The position numbers were made by a program, and so were the translations under genes. Under the pieces are notes generated by a model. That model worked only from the letters and a program-made list of their open reading frames with translations. It searched no databases and was not told the origin of the DNA. Source: Venturia oleaginea (Eukaryota > Ascomycota > Dothideomycetes > Venturiales > Venturiaceae). Taken from it: 64,000 nt of DNA. The stretch's first letter is position 1. The number at the start of each line of letters is the position of its first letter. The stretch is from assembly GCA_013176395.1 (NCBI GenBank), contig JABMLP010000012.1, positions 124,001 through 188,000 on the forward strand, read 5' to 3'. This document shows, piece by piece, positions 46,215 through 58,838 of this stretch.

Positions 46215-48010
46215 TTGCAATACCCATTTGTGTGCTTTTCTTTTCATTCCACGGCGGAAGTCTTGAAGGATCTGGCGCCCGAAGAGGCGCGAATGAGTAA
46301 TCGGAGAAGGGATAGGATAGGGGAAATGGAGATGGAGTTGGCAATGGAATGATGTGACTGGATATATAATGGGGTGGTTTGCTTACTCGATGCTTTTGAA
46401 TCAGTGGGTGTATGATGGAGGCCATGGGGGTGTCGGGATCTCTGAATGTAATCAATCCTTTTGAACCGTGGTACTTGGAACTCATGCATTCAACTCGACT
46501 CGTTCTGACCTGCCTCTCTCTTCATTCATCCTTAGAGTGGGTGAAGTGCGCGTGATCCGTTTGATGACTAATGAAGCCAAGTGGTTGGAACGGCCGAACC
46601 GGGAAGGAAACCTGCAGCTGGCGAGGTCAGCAAACTCAACTCCAACATCGAAGCACTCCTTCACCAAGATAATCCTACAAGGACGCGACAGCTGTCTCAC
46701 AGAAAATCCGGGTGACTTGAGGGACTTGTCCATCGACATGGTCGCCGTCTGCTTTCAAAGACAACATCGAAGCCACCGCTCGCGTCATCGCCGCCATGGA
46801 ATGTTGGACTGAGACAAGATGTGTACCATAGATGACCTCCTGAATCATCGGCAAATGCCTCCCAACAGACCAGGCTCCCAGGAGACTAGCAATGCAGGTA
46901 TTAACCCCGATGGCCACATGCGTCTAGAAATAGTCATATCAAATCCATCATCGCGACGACATTTTGGAACACTTTTCCATCTCGACGTAGCCACGAATTT
47001 CAAATCCAATCACATCATTTCGCCAAAAATTCGCTGCACCTGCTAAGACTCAGCAATTAGAGGAACCTGTGGCCTTGGCCATCCACTACTGAATGTCGAC
47101 ATCTGGCAATTTCGTAGAGCGCGGAGAAGCTGTGATCTCAGCACTTTTTGTCGTGATCATTTGATTGGTTTTCGTTCAATCCTGGCATACACAAGCATTG
47201 CCAAGTTGAGACGAATGGTCTAGTAAAAGCTTGGCTCTCTTAGCTTGGGTTCTAAGACCACGGGAGGACCCATTGCCGCACTCCCTTCTGCTTTTTCCTT
47301 CCTCCATCGTTCATCACTGGCGAATTCTCGACCTCTTCGACACCGTGGCGATGCCGAACCCAGCAGCAAGGGCCGCTCCACCGTTTTGGTGCCTGATGCG
47401 GATTGACTCAGAACTATTGCCGTGGTCAACTACACCAATCCTTTTGTACTATTGAAGCGTAATCTGCCTTGTGCCAGCCCTACTGAAAGGATGTTCCTAG
47501 GATCTGGGTTTGGTGCCAAATAGGAGATACTGTCCAGATGAAAGAGGTATCTTTAGCAAACCTCAACATGCGTTTCTCTGGTCCCTGGCAATTGTGTTCG
47601 ACAAATCTCGTGTTACGTCTGCCTTTCCCCGAAATCTAATTGGAAATCCGAAAACACTGAAGCCAGGGTCCTGCAAGGGCGAAGCTAGTACGTAAAGTAA
47701 AAGAAGATTCGGAAGAGAGCGAATACCGACTTCATCATCAAGTACTTGCTCTCGGTGGCTTTGAAGACAATATCACCCTCGAATTCCATCAGACAGCTAA
47801 CTGACCATTATGCGGATGTGGAAATCCTGACATTTTGAGAGCTCGACAAGTTATGCCTCCCCAATCGTTACTCCTCTGACGGCCTCGTGTTTCTTGGCCG
47901 TTGGCTCGCTCGCTATTCCTTTGACGTACTTTAGAAGACCGTTGTCCCAGGATCACATTCTCACGATAATCAGATCACGCTTTTATCGCTGAAGTTTTGA
48001 TCCACTCGTT
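46215..48010. other. Gene-free region
   Basis: Short overlapping frames only, with no recognisable domain. It may hold the promoter of the Pls-type gene from about 47850 on. Confidence 0.45.
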
Positions 48011-51000
48011 ATGTCGCATTCTGAGTCTTCTCAAAGAAGCTCGGACGCCTCGAAATATATTTTACAGTCACGACAAACATCTCGTACCCCTCTATCAATA
48101 GATGGAGTTAACACTCTTCCTGGCCTCTTCAGATGGCAAGCCCTACGACGCGGAGATGCAACTCTTTTTTCCTTTCGAGAGCACCCCCAAGCAGCGCTGA
48201 AGAAAACATCATACAAACACGCGCTCGAAGCCACCACCAAGCTCGCACGAGAACTCCGTGGACTGTTCTCAAGTAGCACGACGGACACGCCCACAGTGGG
48301 CATATGGTTTGAACGATCGACCGAACTCCATTTCTCCATTCTGGCAACAACCATTTCTGGCGCGGCCTGGTTACCATTCGATCCAGACGTTCCCGCCTCG
48401 CGCGTCGAGGCTTGCTTGACGGACAGTAAAGCTTGCGTTTTGCTATGCGATGCTGCACATTACGATTCAGCAGCAAAGGCAACCTCTGATGTACCGGGAT
48501 GTCGTCTCATAATGTTCGACGAGCTCACTCGTCTATCCAAAGATCAAGGTTACACAAGCCAGGACATACTGGAACCAACCCCACAAGGAACCGCCTATCT
48601 AATCTACACGTCGGGCAGCACCGGTACCCCAAAAGTTATCGAGATTCCCCATCATGCTGCGCTTACTTTCAGCTTGAGCGAGAGTTCGATATTGGAGACC
48701 GGTCCGGAGGATGTAGTATGGCAAGGATTCTCTTCCGCATTCGACATGTGGGTTGAAGAAGTGTACGTATAATGCCATTATCCCAAACTGATTCTCGCTA
48801 ATCGTCTTGCTTTAGATGGGTGAGCATAGCTGGAGGTGCTCATCTTGCCATTGGCAGCCGTGCTGATTATCAAGATGTTCCTGGGATGGGCGGAGCATCT
48901 GGTGTATGGGCACAACGTGGCGTTACGGTTGTTAACGCCGTACCGACATTAATAAACATCATGACATCCTTCGACGACGAGTCTGCCTTACCACCAACCT
49001 TGCGACTCCTTAATCTGGGTGGAGAAGCCTGTCCCTCGTCACTTGTGAAGCGGCTGTGGCACTCGAGCTTACGCATCCTGAACACCTATGGTCCTTCGGA
49101 GACAACAGTCACAGCTACATTTTAGGAACTTTTTCCAGGGGACGAAGTGACGATTGGGAAACCACTTCCCATGTACCATGCTCTGTTAATGTCTATCAAC
49201 GAAGATGGAGCCTCAACACCGCTCTCGCCGCTGGAGCTTCAAGAAGGCGTCGAAGGCGAATTAGCTATTGGAGGTCCTTGCCTAGGAAACGGATACGTTG
49301 GTCGACCGGAATTGACGGCAGAGAAGTTCATACTTCATGCAATACCGACAAGCGACGGAGAGCGCTTATATAGAACAGGAGACCGAGTACGACTGGATCA
49401 CGACTGGAATCTCATCTTCGTCGGACGCATTGATTCCCAAGTGAAGCACCGGGGTTTCAGGATCGAATTGGGCGAAATTGAGAATTCGCTCAATGGCCAT
49501 CCAGACGTCCAAGTAGCGGCTGTCATCCTCTCGAAAGCGACCGACACCCTCGAGGCCTACATTGTTGCGAAAGGTGGTGTGGCCATGAAAGGGAAAGACT
49601 TACACGGCAATCTTCAACGTCTCCCGGCCTACATGCGCCCGGAAGCTTACCACTTCATTACTGCCCAACAGATGCCCCGGTTAGCTAGTGGAAAGGTCAA
49701 TCTCAAATCCCTCCAAGAAGTGTCAGCCACTATGGCAGCACAAGCGCAAATGGACTTCAACGAGAAAAGGAACGAATCAACTAGCACTCTCTTCGACACT
49801 TCGGAAATGGGCACTCTGCTCAGAATCATGGGAGATGTTTTCCCACAAACTTCCAATATCACACCCACCAGCGACTTCTTTGACGACTTGGGCGGTCATA
49901 GCTTGGCTGCTGCGACTTTGGTTTCAAAGCTGCGCAAAGAGAGCCCCAAGGACTCGGTCTTGAAGAATGTCGCTTTGAAAGATGTCTACACACTTCGCAC
50001 GGCTTCGAATATCATCGAAGCTCTCGGCGGGTCGAAACTTGATATTGGCAGTTCGGACAAAAGTTCCGCAAAAGAGACGGAACTTGTGGATCATTGGCCA
50101 GTATCTCGCATTGCATTTGTGCTCTGCGGTATTGCCCAGATTCCACCACTGATCTTCTTTTTCTTCATCGAAGGCGTCGCAATTTTGGGGCCATATCTGC
50201 TCTTCGATTATGCGTATCAACGTGGCAATGTGGGCTGGGCCATTCTGGCAACCTATCTTTCTTTCGTGGCCATACCTATCATGAAGTTCATAATAGGCGT
50301 TGCTGGGAAGTGGCTCTCACTTAGTCGTTCAAAGTCCAGCGAGTACCCTCTCTATGGCTTTTATTACTACCGATGGTGGTTGCAGAGCGAGTTGTCGAGC
50401 TCATCGAGCCAACAGTGTTCTCTGGAACCGTGCTTGCGCCAGCTTTGATGCGATCGCTTGGAGCTCAGGTCGGCGCGTTCTGCCATATCGAAGACTCTCT
50501 GATTGGAGCAGCCTTCGATCTCGTCAGCATCGGCGACGACGTTCTTCTAGGTCGCGAGACTGTCCTTTCCACAAGCTGGGTTGAACGTGGTCGTTTGATC
50601 TTGGCACCAATACGACTCGAATCGTCCACCTGTGTTGGTTCTCATTGTGTGCTCGAGGGTGGCTGTACCCTCAGCGAAGGAGCAGAGGTAGGGCATATGA
50701 TGATGGTGCCTTCTGGTGTCGTTGTTCCTTCTGGAGAACGATGGGCCGGTTCTCCAGCCCAGTTCAGTGATCGCCCAGAAGATTTTGGACATATGCGTAC
50801 GTCTCGGCCTGGGTTTGTACGCACGGCAATTACTGCTATGGCAACATCTTTGACCTCGATCTTCGTACTACCATTGATGTACTTCGTGCCGCAGATACCC
50901 AGGCAAGTCTCTTCCTTCAGGCTTTTGTTAATTTCAATCATATCTAACTCATCACAGTATCCTGCTATTCGACTATGTCAACATCCAGGGCCTTGATGAA

Positions 51001-52326
51001 TGGGCAAGTACAGCCGTTGTTGCCATGCCTGCCACTTTTATCTACTTTTCCCTCGTAGTCCTTGAGCTTCTTGTTTTCAGATGGGTTGTACTTGGAAAAG
51101 TGCGCGAACGCTCGTATCGCACAACGTCCTTTTACCATTACCGCAAGTGGTTCGTGGATCGCCTCATAGATATGTCCCTTGTCATCCTGCAACCGGTTTA
51201 CGCCACTGTTTACGTTGTTCCGTTCCTTCGCTCTGTGGGTGTCAAGATCGGACATAGGGCTGAAGTATCAAACGCTCGAGGAATCAATTTCGAGATGACC
51301 GAAATTGGTGACGAGTCTTTCGTCGCGGATGGCGTCTACATTGGTGACAGCACTATTCGCTCGAACAGAATTACGCTGAAGAAGAAGATCTTTCACCCAC
51401 GAGCATTTGCAGGCAATCTGCCGATGCTGCTGCCAGGCACAACGCTACCATCCAACAGTCTCGTTGGTGTCCTTTCAGTCTCTCCAGAAGTTCCGCTGAA
51501 GGAAGGCCAGAGCTGTTTTGGAAGTCCGGCGGTGATGATGCCTGTTCGACAGGCTCCCAAGCAAGTCCATCCAGATCATTTGTTGTGGGCGCCGCGTTGG
51601 AATCAGATCGCGCTACACCTCTTCATTGAAGGTATGCGCATCTTCCTACCACGCATGATCATGATCTTCGGACTTGGTTTCGGCACCCAGCTTTTTGAAC
51701 TCGGCATCTCAGGAATCGGAGGCTACATCGTCTTCATAATTCCCTTCTTCTACTTCTTCCGTAAGTCACTCCAGCATCCACATAATAACTGAAGCTAACA
51801 TATCAAAGTCTTCGCTCTGCCAGCTCTCCTCTTTACCGCCGCGGCAAAATGGATCCTCATAGGACGCTACACCGCCACAGAATGGCCCCTCTGGTCCTCC
51901 GGCGTCTGGCGCTCCGAATTCATAACCTCCTGTTACGAAACCCTCTGCGTCCCCCTTCTCACAAAAATGCTAGCAGGCACACCGTTCCTCGCCTGGACTT
52001 TCCGTCTCTTTGGCACACACGTCGGTGCGAGAGCAACCTTACTAACAACAGATACCATAGAACATGATGTTGTCAGTATTGGGAATGAGGCTGTTTTGAA
52101 CCGGAGTGCGTCTCCCCAAACGCATCTATTTGAGGATAGGGTTATGAAGATTGGACGGATTGAAGTGGAGGATGGGGGGGTCATGAAGACGTATAGTCAT
52201 GCGCTTCCGCATAGTTGTGTTGGTGCTAGGGGTATGCTGGGAAGTTTGAGTTTGCTGATGAAGGGAGAGGCTGTTCCTGCGGGAGAAAAGTGGGAGGGGA
52301 GTCCGATGGCTTTTGCGAAGTGGTGA
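48011..52326 (+). pseudogene. Pls-type NRPS (epsilon-poly-L-lysine synthetase-like), disrupted
   Basis: Exonic pieces: 48011-48762, 48816-50902, 50958-51760 and 51809-52326, about 1386 residues, close to bacterial Pls (~1300). Adenylation domain: A3 YLIYTSGSTGTPK near residue 195, A4 FDMWVEEV near 243, A5 NTYGPSETT near 339, A8 KHRGFRIELGEIE, A10 Lys in LASGKVNL. Carrier protein: DDLGGHSLAAA, Ser near 611. Then three blocks, each a hydrophobic pair followed by a left-handed beta-helix-like soluble domain (pairs near 50110-50320, 50830-51090 and 51630-51860). This is the Pls layout of A-PCP-three membrane-flanked tandem domains (TIGR02353 type). Two lesions: TAG at 49123-49125 inside the adenylation domain, and a 1-nt loss near 50384 between YYRWWL and ERVVEL. 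The third intron (50903-50957) is GC-AG. Everything else is intact. Confidence 0.85.
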
Positions 52327-54107
52327 TTTCCCTACCTAGTTTGATGGGGCTGTAAAAAGCTGTAATGTATATAATCTAATTACGCACACAATGAATCCGC
52401 AGATGAGACTTGATATAATCGGTGTTTTTGTAAAGTAGGGGATACCCGCTATGGAATAGAGGGGGCCCCAGGCAATCTCTTATCTCATCTAGAGGATCTT
52501 GAATCGTCCGTCGTCCCATCGCAATCAACGTCTGAAATTCTGGTGCTCACAACCACATTGCCGACTATCAAGTCTCGACATGGTCAGCGGCAAGAGAGAA
52601 GCTTCGTCAACGCTTCGCCAAGGCAAGGCAAGCCAGGTGATGGCATGGCCAATGTCAAGACAAAGGTACACAACCAATCATGTCCGTGGTCGCAATTTAC
52701 TAAGCAGCGCAGGGCGTGCTCAAGGAGATATCACGAAAGCTGCATCCTACCAAAGTCGAGATGCGCCTTAAGCCTGCATCGCTCCAGCTACAGACCGGAA
52801 GTAGTTCAGAAACTCTCGGGTTATATCCATGATGCCCTCTCGGTCTTCTGCGCAGCTGTAGCTACGTCCACTTTGGATCCCTATACATTCTTGCTCGGGG
52901 GGAATAAGCTCCCAATGGGACTGCTTGAAGGGGAGGCTCGCAGTCCTGCTAGGCTATCAAGCGTGGTCTCGAGATATCCAGCTTTACCGACACTATTGGT
53001 CCTCAAGCTTAACGAAGGCGCGAATTTGGAATAGGAGAATCTTGAGGAGCTTGCAGTGAGGGCGAAGCAAAGCGCGTCTGGGCCCGAGACAGATGGAATC
53101 GAGGAAGATCTATACATGGGGACACACAATCTGATAGACCCGGCATTATAAAGAGGGCAGAGCCCACGGATTTGGAGCGGACTTTGTAAAGGACTCGCTG
53201 CTTCCGATGTTGTCCTCGTTGTTCGTGTTCATCTTGAACGAATTCGATCTCGTTCCCGCAAAAGTGGCGGCGGCCTGGGTCAAACACCTAACCAGCTCCT
53301 TCCCTACCATCACCTCCCACGCCTCCATTCAACACTCACCGGAAATTGGACACCGTATTTTCTCTTGTGCATTTCTTCCATATAGCTCTCCCTTCTATCT
53401 TTGACGAAACCGGCGTCTTTGGCTCCCGTGACTGAGATGGGAAGGAGTGTTACAGATCACCTCAAGGCTGAAGAGCAGAAGGCAGGACTCGCAAAGAATG
53501 GTTGGATAACAAGAAGTTATTGTTAGGACTGATAATGGAGGGGAATCCTTCGAGCGCACAGGATGAGACTGGGTGCGACGGGGTCAGTCGTAAAGGAGAA
53601 TAGTACGTGCAAGAGTCACGTGATATTCCCACAGTTCTTGGCAGTGCCCACAGATCTGAAGTTGTGGGAATACACCTTGGCACCCAGAACTATAAGGGTA
53701 TATAGGGAGGACGTTGGGTGGACTTTCCTTTCTCTCTTCGTGGTTATCTCATGTTATGTTTCTCACATAGGAGCTTCTTTAACCTACTACAGTAACGACC
53801 TTTTACTTAGACACAATTAAGCACAAGTCATATGCATACGAAGCAAGCCCACCCCCAACCTTCATACTAACCGACAAGCGTTCAGGATTGATCTGAGGAT
53901 CAAATCGGTTAGACGACAAATGAATTGGGAGATACATTGGACGGCTAGGATCTAGTGAGCCTCCAAAGAACCTGAGCAAGGAAAGGTACTTAAGGTAAGT
54001 ACGTCCAGGCTGATATTGCCCTTACCCCAAACCCGCGGACCAGAACAAGAGGACACAGGTGTCAAGAAGGTCTTGACAAAATCAACTGTGTTGAGAAACG
54101 AGTTCCC
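52327..54107. other. Gene-free region
   Basis: Frames at 52499-53034 and 53563-53820 have no recognisable domain and no splice context. I see no supported gene. Confidence 0.45.
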
Positions 54108-54543
54108 CGTAACAAGAGGCTATGGGTCAAAGTAATCTAGCTGGATTTGGCTAATCCGTACAGTAGGGTTCAAGTGGCTCGGGGCGACAATATCGTATCA
54201 AACAAGTGAAGCGAAGTTTGCAAGATATAAGAGTCGAGAATTGTGCTAAGTAACTAAAAGCAATAGCGAAGTAACTAGATAGCGAAGATAGGAGAAACTG
54301 AGGGAGCAGAGTCTCGTCCTTCATATAGAGATCCATCTCCTAAGAAACCCTAGCTCTTCAATATGTTCATTTTGTTCATTTCGCCAAGAATGAAGCAAAT
54401 GAATCACACGTGATCTTACATCATCTCTGTAATGATCAACCAATCATAAGGAGATAGAGTGGCATGCAAATGAATGCAACCAAATACATCCGAATATGTC
54501 CGAATACAACCGAATACATGTCCACGTGACAGTATCCGTAACA
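54108..54543 (-). repeat. Solo LTR-like repeat, minus orientation
   Basis: Reads TGTTACGGATACTGTCACGTGG from 54543 leftwards and matches the plus-strand copy at 54707-55219 as an inverted repeat (for example CTTCGCTATTGCTTNAGTTA and GATACGATATTGTC). About 75 bp shorter than that copy and its 54108 end is approximate. Confidence 0.75.
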
Positions 54544-54706
54544 AGATAACTGAAGCAATAGCGAAGTAACTAAAGAGTACTATGAAAGTAGACTAGAGAG
54601 TAGAACTACGAGACTTCTGAGGGAGCAGAGTCTCATCCGTAATATAGGAAATCCTCCCATAAGGCTGCCTAACCCATGAGCCAGATGGCTCATGGCTCGA
54701 AGGTTG
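54544..54706 (-). repeat. Fragment of the same LTR family
   Basis: Contains AGATAACTGAAGCAATAGCG and GGGAGCAGAGTCTCATCC, the reverse complement of the internal LTR region. It joins the neighbouring minus copy at an internal LTR position, so the copies may be nested. Confidence 0.65.
54673..54694. repeat. Perfect short palindrome
   Basis: CCATGAGCC-AGAT-GGCTCATGG, 9-bp arms and a 4-base loop. Confidence 0.85.
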
Positions 54707-55219
54707 TGTTACGGATACTGTCACGTGGATAGGTATTCAGTTGTATTCGGTCGTATCTGGTTGCATTCATGTGCATTCAGATCCGTACTATCCTGTTTCC
54801 TTGTGATTGGATAAGAGTTACACGAGGATCCTAGTTACACGAAGATCCTAGAAATCACGTGATTGCTCATTGCCCGGCGAGGTGAGCGTTCGATCACCTC
54901 GAGGTTGGGTGAGCGTTTATCAACTTGATCACTCTCGATCAAGATGAGCGTAAGATTTTTTAGGAGATGGATTCTCTATATAATGGACGAGTCTTGACTC
55001 CCTTCAAGTCTCGTAGTTCTTCTCTCTAGTTTACTTCCATAGTACTCTTCAGTTACTTCGCTATTGCTTCAGTTATCTTAGCACAATTCACGTCTCTTGT
55101 ATCTTGCAAACTTCGCTTTACTTGATTGATACGATATTGTCACCCCGGACTATTTGAACCCAACTGTACGGATTAGCTAAATCCAGCTAGATTACTTGAG
55201 TCATAGCCTCTGCGTAACA
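54707..55219 (+). repeat. Solo LTR, TGTTAC...GTAACA
   Basis: 513 bp with TGTTAC/GTAACA ends, an internal TATATAATGG promoter-like site (about 54975) and no internal coding sequence. No target duplication could be matched. Differs from the chromovirus LTR, so it comes from another retrotransposon family. Confidence 0.75.
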
Positions 55220-55377
55220 CCCTGCCCTTTTTCCTTTCTCCTATCCGTTGCCTTTCCTATTCCGCTTATTTTTCGATATTACCCTGCCCTTTATCCTCCA
55301 GCTCCTGTTACGGCCTCTTTGGACTCTCGCGCTATCGTTGGTAGTAGATAAAATAATATCTCTTTAGACTATTGCGT

Positions 55378-55409
55378 TGTAGGTAAGGTAGGTAAGGTAG
55401 GTAAGGTGG
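55378..55409 (+). repeat. (GTAGGTAAG)n-type minisatellite
   Basis: Three to four copies of GTAGGTAAG/GTAAGGTAG directly before the solo LTR. Confidence 0.8.
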
Positions 55410-55413
55410 AGTC

Positions 55414-55648
55414 TGTCACGGAGTGACACTGAGAGTGTTACCATGAACTGGTATACACGTGATTCTAGCGCACAAACCGAGGAATTCCTTACCTACCTCG
55501 CGATTCCTCCACTGTGCTTAGATTCTTCACGCAATGTCTTGACTCTTAGAAAGATAACACCATTTGACTTCTATCACGCTCGCTCATAGCTAGTACGGCT
55601 AAACACTTGTCAACGTGCTTTACGACTACTTCTATCGCTCCCGTGACA
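55414..55648 (+). repeat. Solo LTR of the chromovirus family
   Basis: 235 bp, TGTCACGGAG...CCCGTGACA, clearly homologous to the LTRs at 22211 and 27358 but with many transitions and small indels. Flanked by a perfect 5-bp target duplication GAGTC (55409-55413 and 55649-55653), so an older insertion reduced by LTR recombination. Confidence 0.92.
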
Positions 55649-55653
55649 GAGTC

Positions 55654-58600
55654 TCTTCAGACTATTGCGAAGGAGATATCGGTACACGCCCGGTACGGGG
55701 TAGGTGAGGTAGTAGTCGTAGTTAGGAATTTTAGACTCTTTATACGGCCTTGGCGGGACTTAAACTCCTCCGACTCGGTGCCAGCGTGGTACTTCCAGTA
55801 TACGTTGCTCTTCATGTAATCGCTGTATTGCCATCTCTTATCTGCGTACTAAGTTTTCCCTGGTGTGTTAGGAGCATCGCTCGTGGTATGGTAGAGGTCG
55901 GTCCTCTACTAGGTAAACTACCACGACGTGACGTCTGTTGCCCGTGAAGGGTGAGTCCCTGGACAGCGATTGATTCCATCGGCTCTCCCATCATCGTCAA
56001 GACGATATGGAAGGTTCGTAGCCTCCGCCTCGCCTCGTAAAGGCTGGAATATCGACTTTGGAGGCTTGCTGGTATATGTAGAGCTTTATCAACAATCAGT
56101 TCCACGTACGGCCACAGAATCAAGGGAACTCGAGTCCCCGTCCGCTCACTCATAGATAAGCTTGATATCGGCGAATTAGTAGTTGGGTGGGTGACCACCA
56201 GCGAATCCCCGCTGCTGTACGTTTTTGCCACTTCATATGATGACGGTCTGTTAACTGATACATTTTTGACATAATGATCTTTGGTACCGTGAGCGGTACG
56301 GAATGAGCGAGATTGCGGACTACTATTGTTGTCGGTGCTAAAAAGACTGATTGGTGGACTTGTTCCATTTTTGCAGTGCAGAAATTGAGCTATCCGAATT
56401 GTGCCATTTCAAGAACATCAAAGCACGTAGCACTCCTTCTGTTTGGTAGAACGCTGCGAATAACGTCGTCAATTGAGTGCTCTTAGATCTGTCTCGGATT
56501 CTAAGATGCCACTGATTTCGAAGCTCTTGAACTATCGATAGCGTTGTGGCGGATTCAAAAACCAACGCTGAAAAGTCATTGCTCTCGTATCCCATTAACG
56601 TGCGATTAGATGTTTCTTCGGTATTGAAGTCAAAGAAGCGACTGTAGCAGGGTGAGTTTTTACCATGACTTCAGAAGGTTATGATAGAAATTTTACCTCT
56701 TGAATGTTACGACCCTCTTCGATTTCTGCAATGCATACGTCCCTATGACACAACATGGGCGCTCCGGTGGGCGAGCGAACTACGGCTTGCGCATTTTGCA
56801 CCCCATTGCCATGATCTAGAACAACCTCATGAACTGCTGGGGGGCTTCCTTGCAGCTCCGCAAGTAACTCATTGATGGTCATCTCGTTGATCCCTCTCTC
56901 AGCAGGGAGTTCAACCGGGGGCCGACTTGTATCCTCCAGCTCTGATTTTCTCCATTTGCTCGCAACCCGGCCTAAACCGAAGGAGCCTTGTGCGCACGAC
57001 GTCTTAGCAAGAAGAACGCTACGAGCGCCGAGATGACCAAGAAAGCAATGGGAGTAGTCACCATGGACAGCAAGTTGCGACTTGCAAGCCGGGATATGAT
57101 TTGCCATCAGTCTGGACACGAGCGCGCGTGCAGTTTTGATGGGAAATGAGTGGGCTCCTTATCGATACACATTAGCTGATCTGGTATGATGATGAGAATG
57201 TGGGGCAGTTTCGTCTGAATGTGCACCCCATCGAAGTCTGAATCCTCGGGCTTTTGCTTCGCTACTCTTACCGCAGCGATGCGATCTTGCACGCTCTGTT
57301 TGGCAGACTTTCGATGGATTAGGCTAAAGCTCGCACATGGATACGAGACAAGCCAAAGCACTCGTCTGTCTTTTGGTTACTGGATTGGCATTGATTTTTC
57401 TGTCGAGTTGATTGAGTATAGGCGAAGAAAAGGGATTTGAAACGCTGTTCAACTCCCAATTTGGCAGTCTTGAAGAGCAATAATGCGCTTTGTATTTTGT
57501 GTTCCGTGCCTGATGCAAGCTTGGGCTTCGGTCATCAGAAATCGGTTCGGCCGAGAGAGAGAACGGCTGCCGAAAACGTGGCTGCCACCTGCCACGAGGT
57601 CTAATAAAATAAGAGGCACGGTTTGAGGGAAGGAAACGGTTCGGCGGGAGAGAAGGCTGTATGCAGCGGCAAAGAACCGAGGCAGTGAGCGATTAATATT
57701 ATTATGATCCCGCTCGCCTGGAAAGGATTCACCCTGTCGGTTCTGGACATCAGCTTTGTGCCCTTGTACCTGATTTGAAGAAGACGGTATGCACAGATGC
57801 TGTCGCTTTCTGCATGGTGTATTATAAGCCGAGATGAACAGCCGACGGCTGGAGTGAAGGCGCATCAGAAAATGAGTAAGTGAAACACAACGCGCAGTCC
57901 AAGCTCTGTGAGGAAGCCACCGAAGCAAAGACCGAACGGGTGGGAGATGGAGAGGGACATGGGGAAAGTATGGTGGAGATGGACAGTTGGTTGTGATGGG
58001 ACGGGTGGTGTGTGTAGAGTATAGGCGTAAGGTCGAGGAGGTGACAAAGGGTGTTTGGGAGGTAGTTCCATGTTGAAGCGTTCAAGTGCACCGTGCTGGC
58101 CTAGCATGCCTAGCCTGATGGAGGAGTTCAAGGAACAGACATGTCGATGCACCCGTCAACGAGTAAGAGGAACTAGTGCCTGTGTGAGAGAGAGCGTCCT
58201 CGGGGTTGCGTCCGATCGATAGGCAGAGTGTATTCTGGGCCGTGGCCGTGGCCAAGGTCCTATGGTGCTCGCAGCCCTGCAATACTGCTAACTAATACTG
58301 CACGTAGTACTATGTACTGTCGTATAGTGGCCGTTCTTTCACATGCAATTTCTGCTTTGGGTATCAACACCATCTCCAGCTTGTCTGAGCATTTCCGTTG
58401 GGATGGCCAAATCTCTCCATTGCTTAATTCAAGATTCCTAACCGCCTGCCTCCAACCGGCCCTAAACATTCCCCTCAACTTGGTCGAAACCCGCTGTTAC
58501 GCACTCGCTCCGCATTCAGACGAAAGCCTACCTACTTGCTTCACTTACTCCACCTGCCTGCCCGCTCCCATATCATACCAATTCCCAACGCCATACACAA

Positions 58601-58838
58601 GACTCGACCAACCACCAAACACCCGAATTACAATACGTCCACTACCACATCACCCTCCAAATCAAGCGTCAGAACGCACCTACACTGCCTGTATCGACCT
58701 CCAACCCCGTTGCGCGCACTGCAGCCGAGCTATGCTAGATCATGAATCCTCGCCGCCTTGAGAATACCCACCACTTGCACTCTTATCCGCCCTTATCCCC
58801 CGCTCGAAATCGCCTCTGCTTGGACACTGGTCGGAGCC
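55654..58838. other. Gene-poor region
   Basis: Frames on both strands are short. One minus-strand remnant of a membrane protein is given separately. 58540-58830 is C-rich, probably the bHLH gene leader. I see no intact gene. Confidence 0.45.
56790..57062 (-). pseudogene. Remnant of a single-pass membrane protein
   Basis: One frame reads TPIAFLVISALVAFFLLRRR, a transmembrane helix with an Arg stop-transfer, then stops. Another frame continues with ELEDTSRPPVELPAERG and GSPPAVHEV, the acidic Pro-rich cytoplasmic tail style common in fungal wall-sensor-like proteins. The two pieces belong together only after a frame change, so this is a decayed fragment. Confidence 0.4.
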
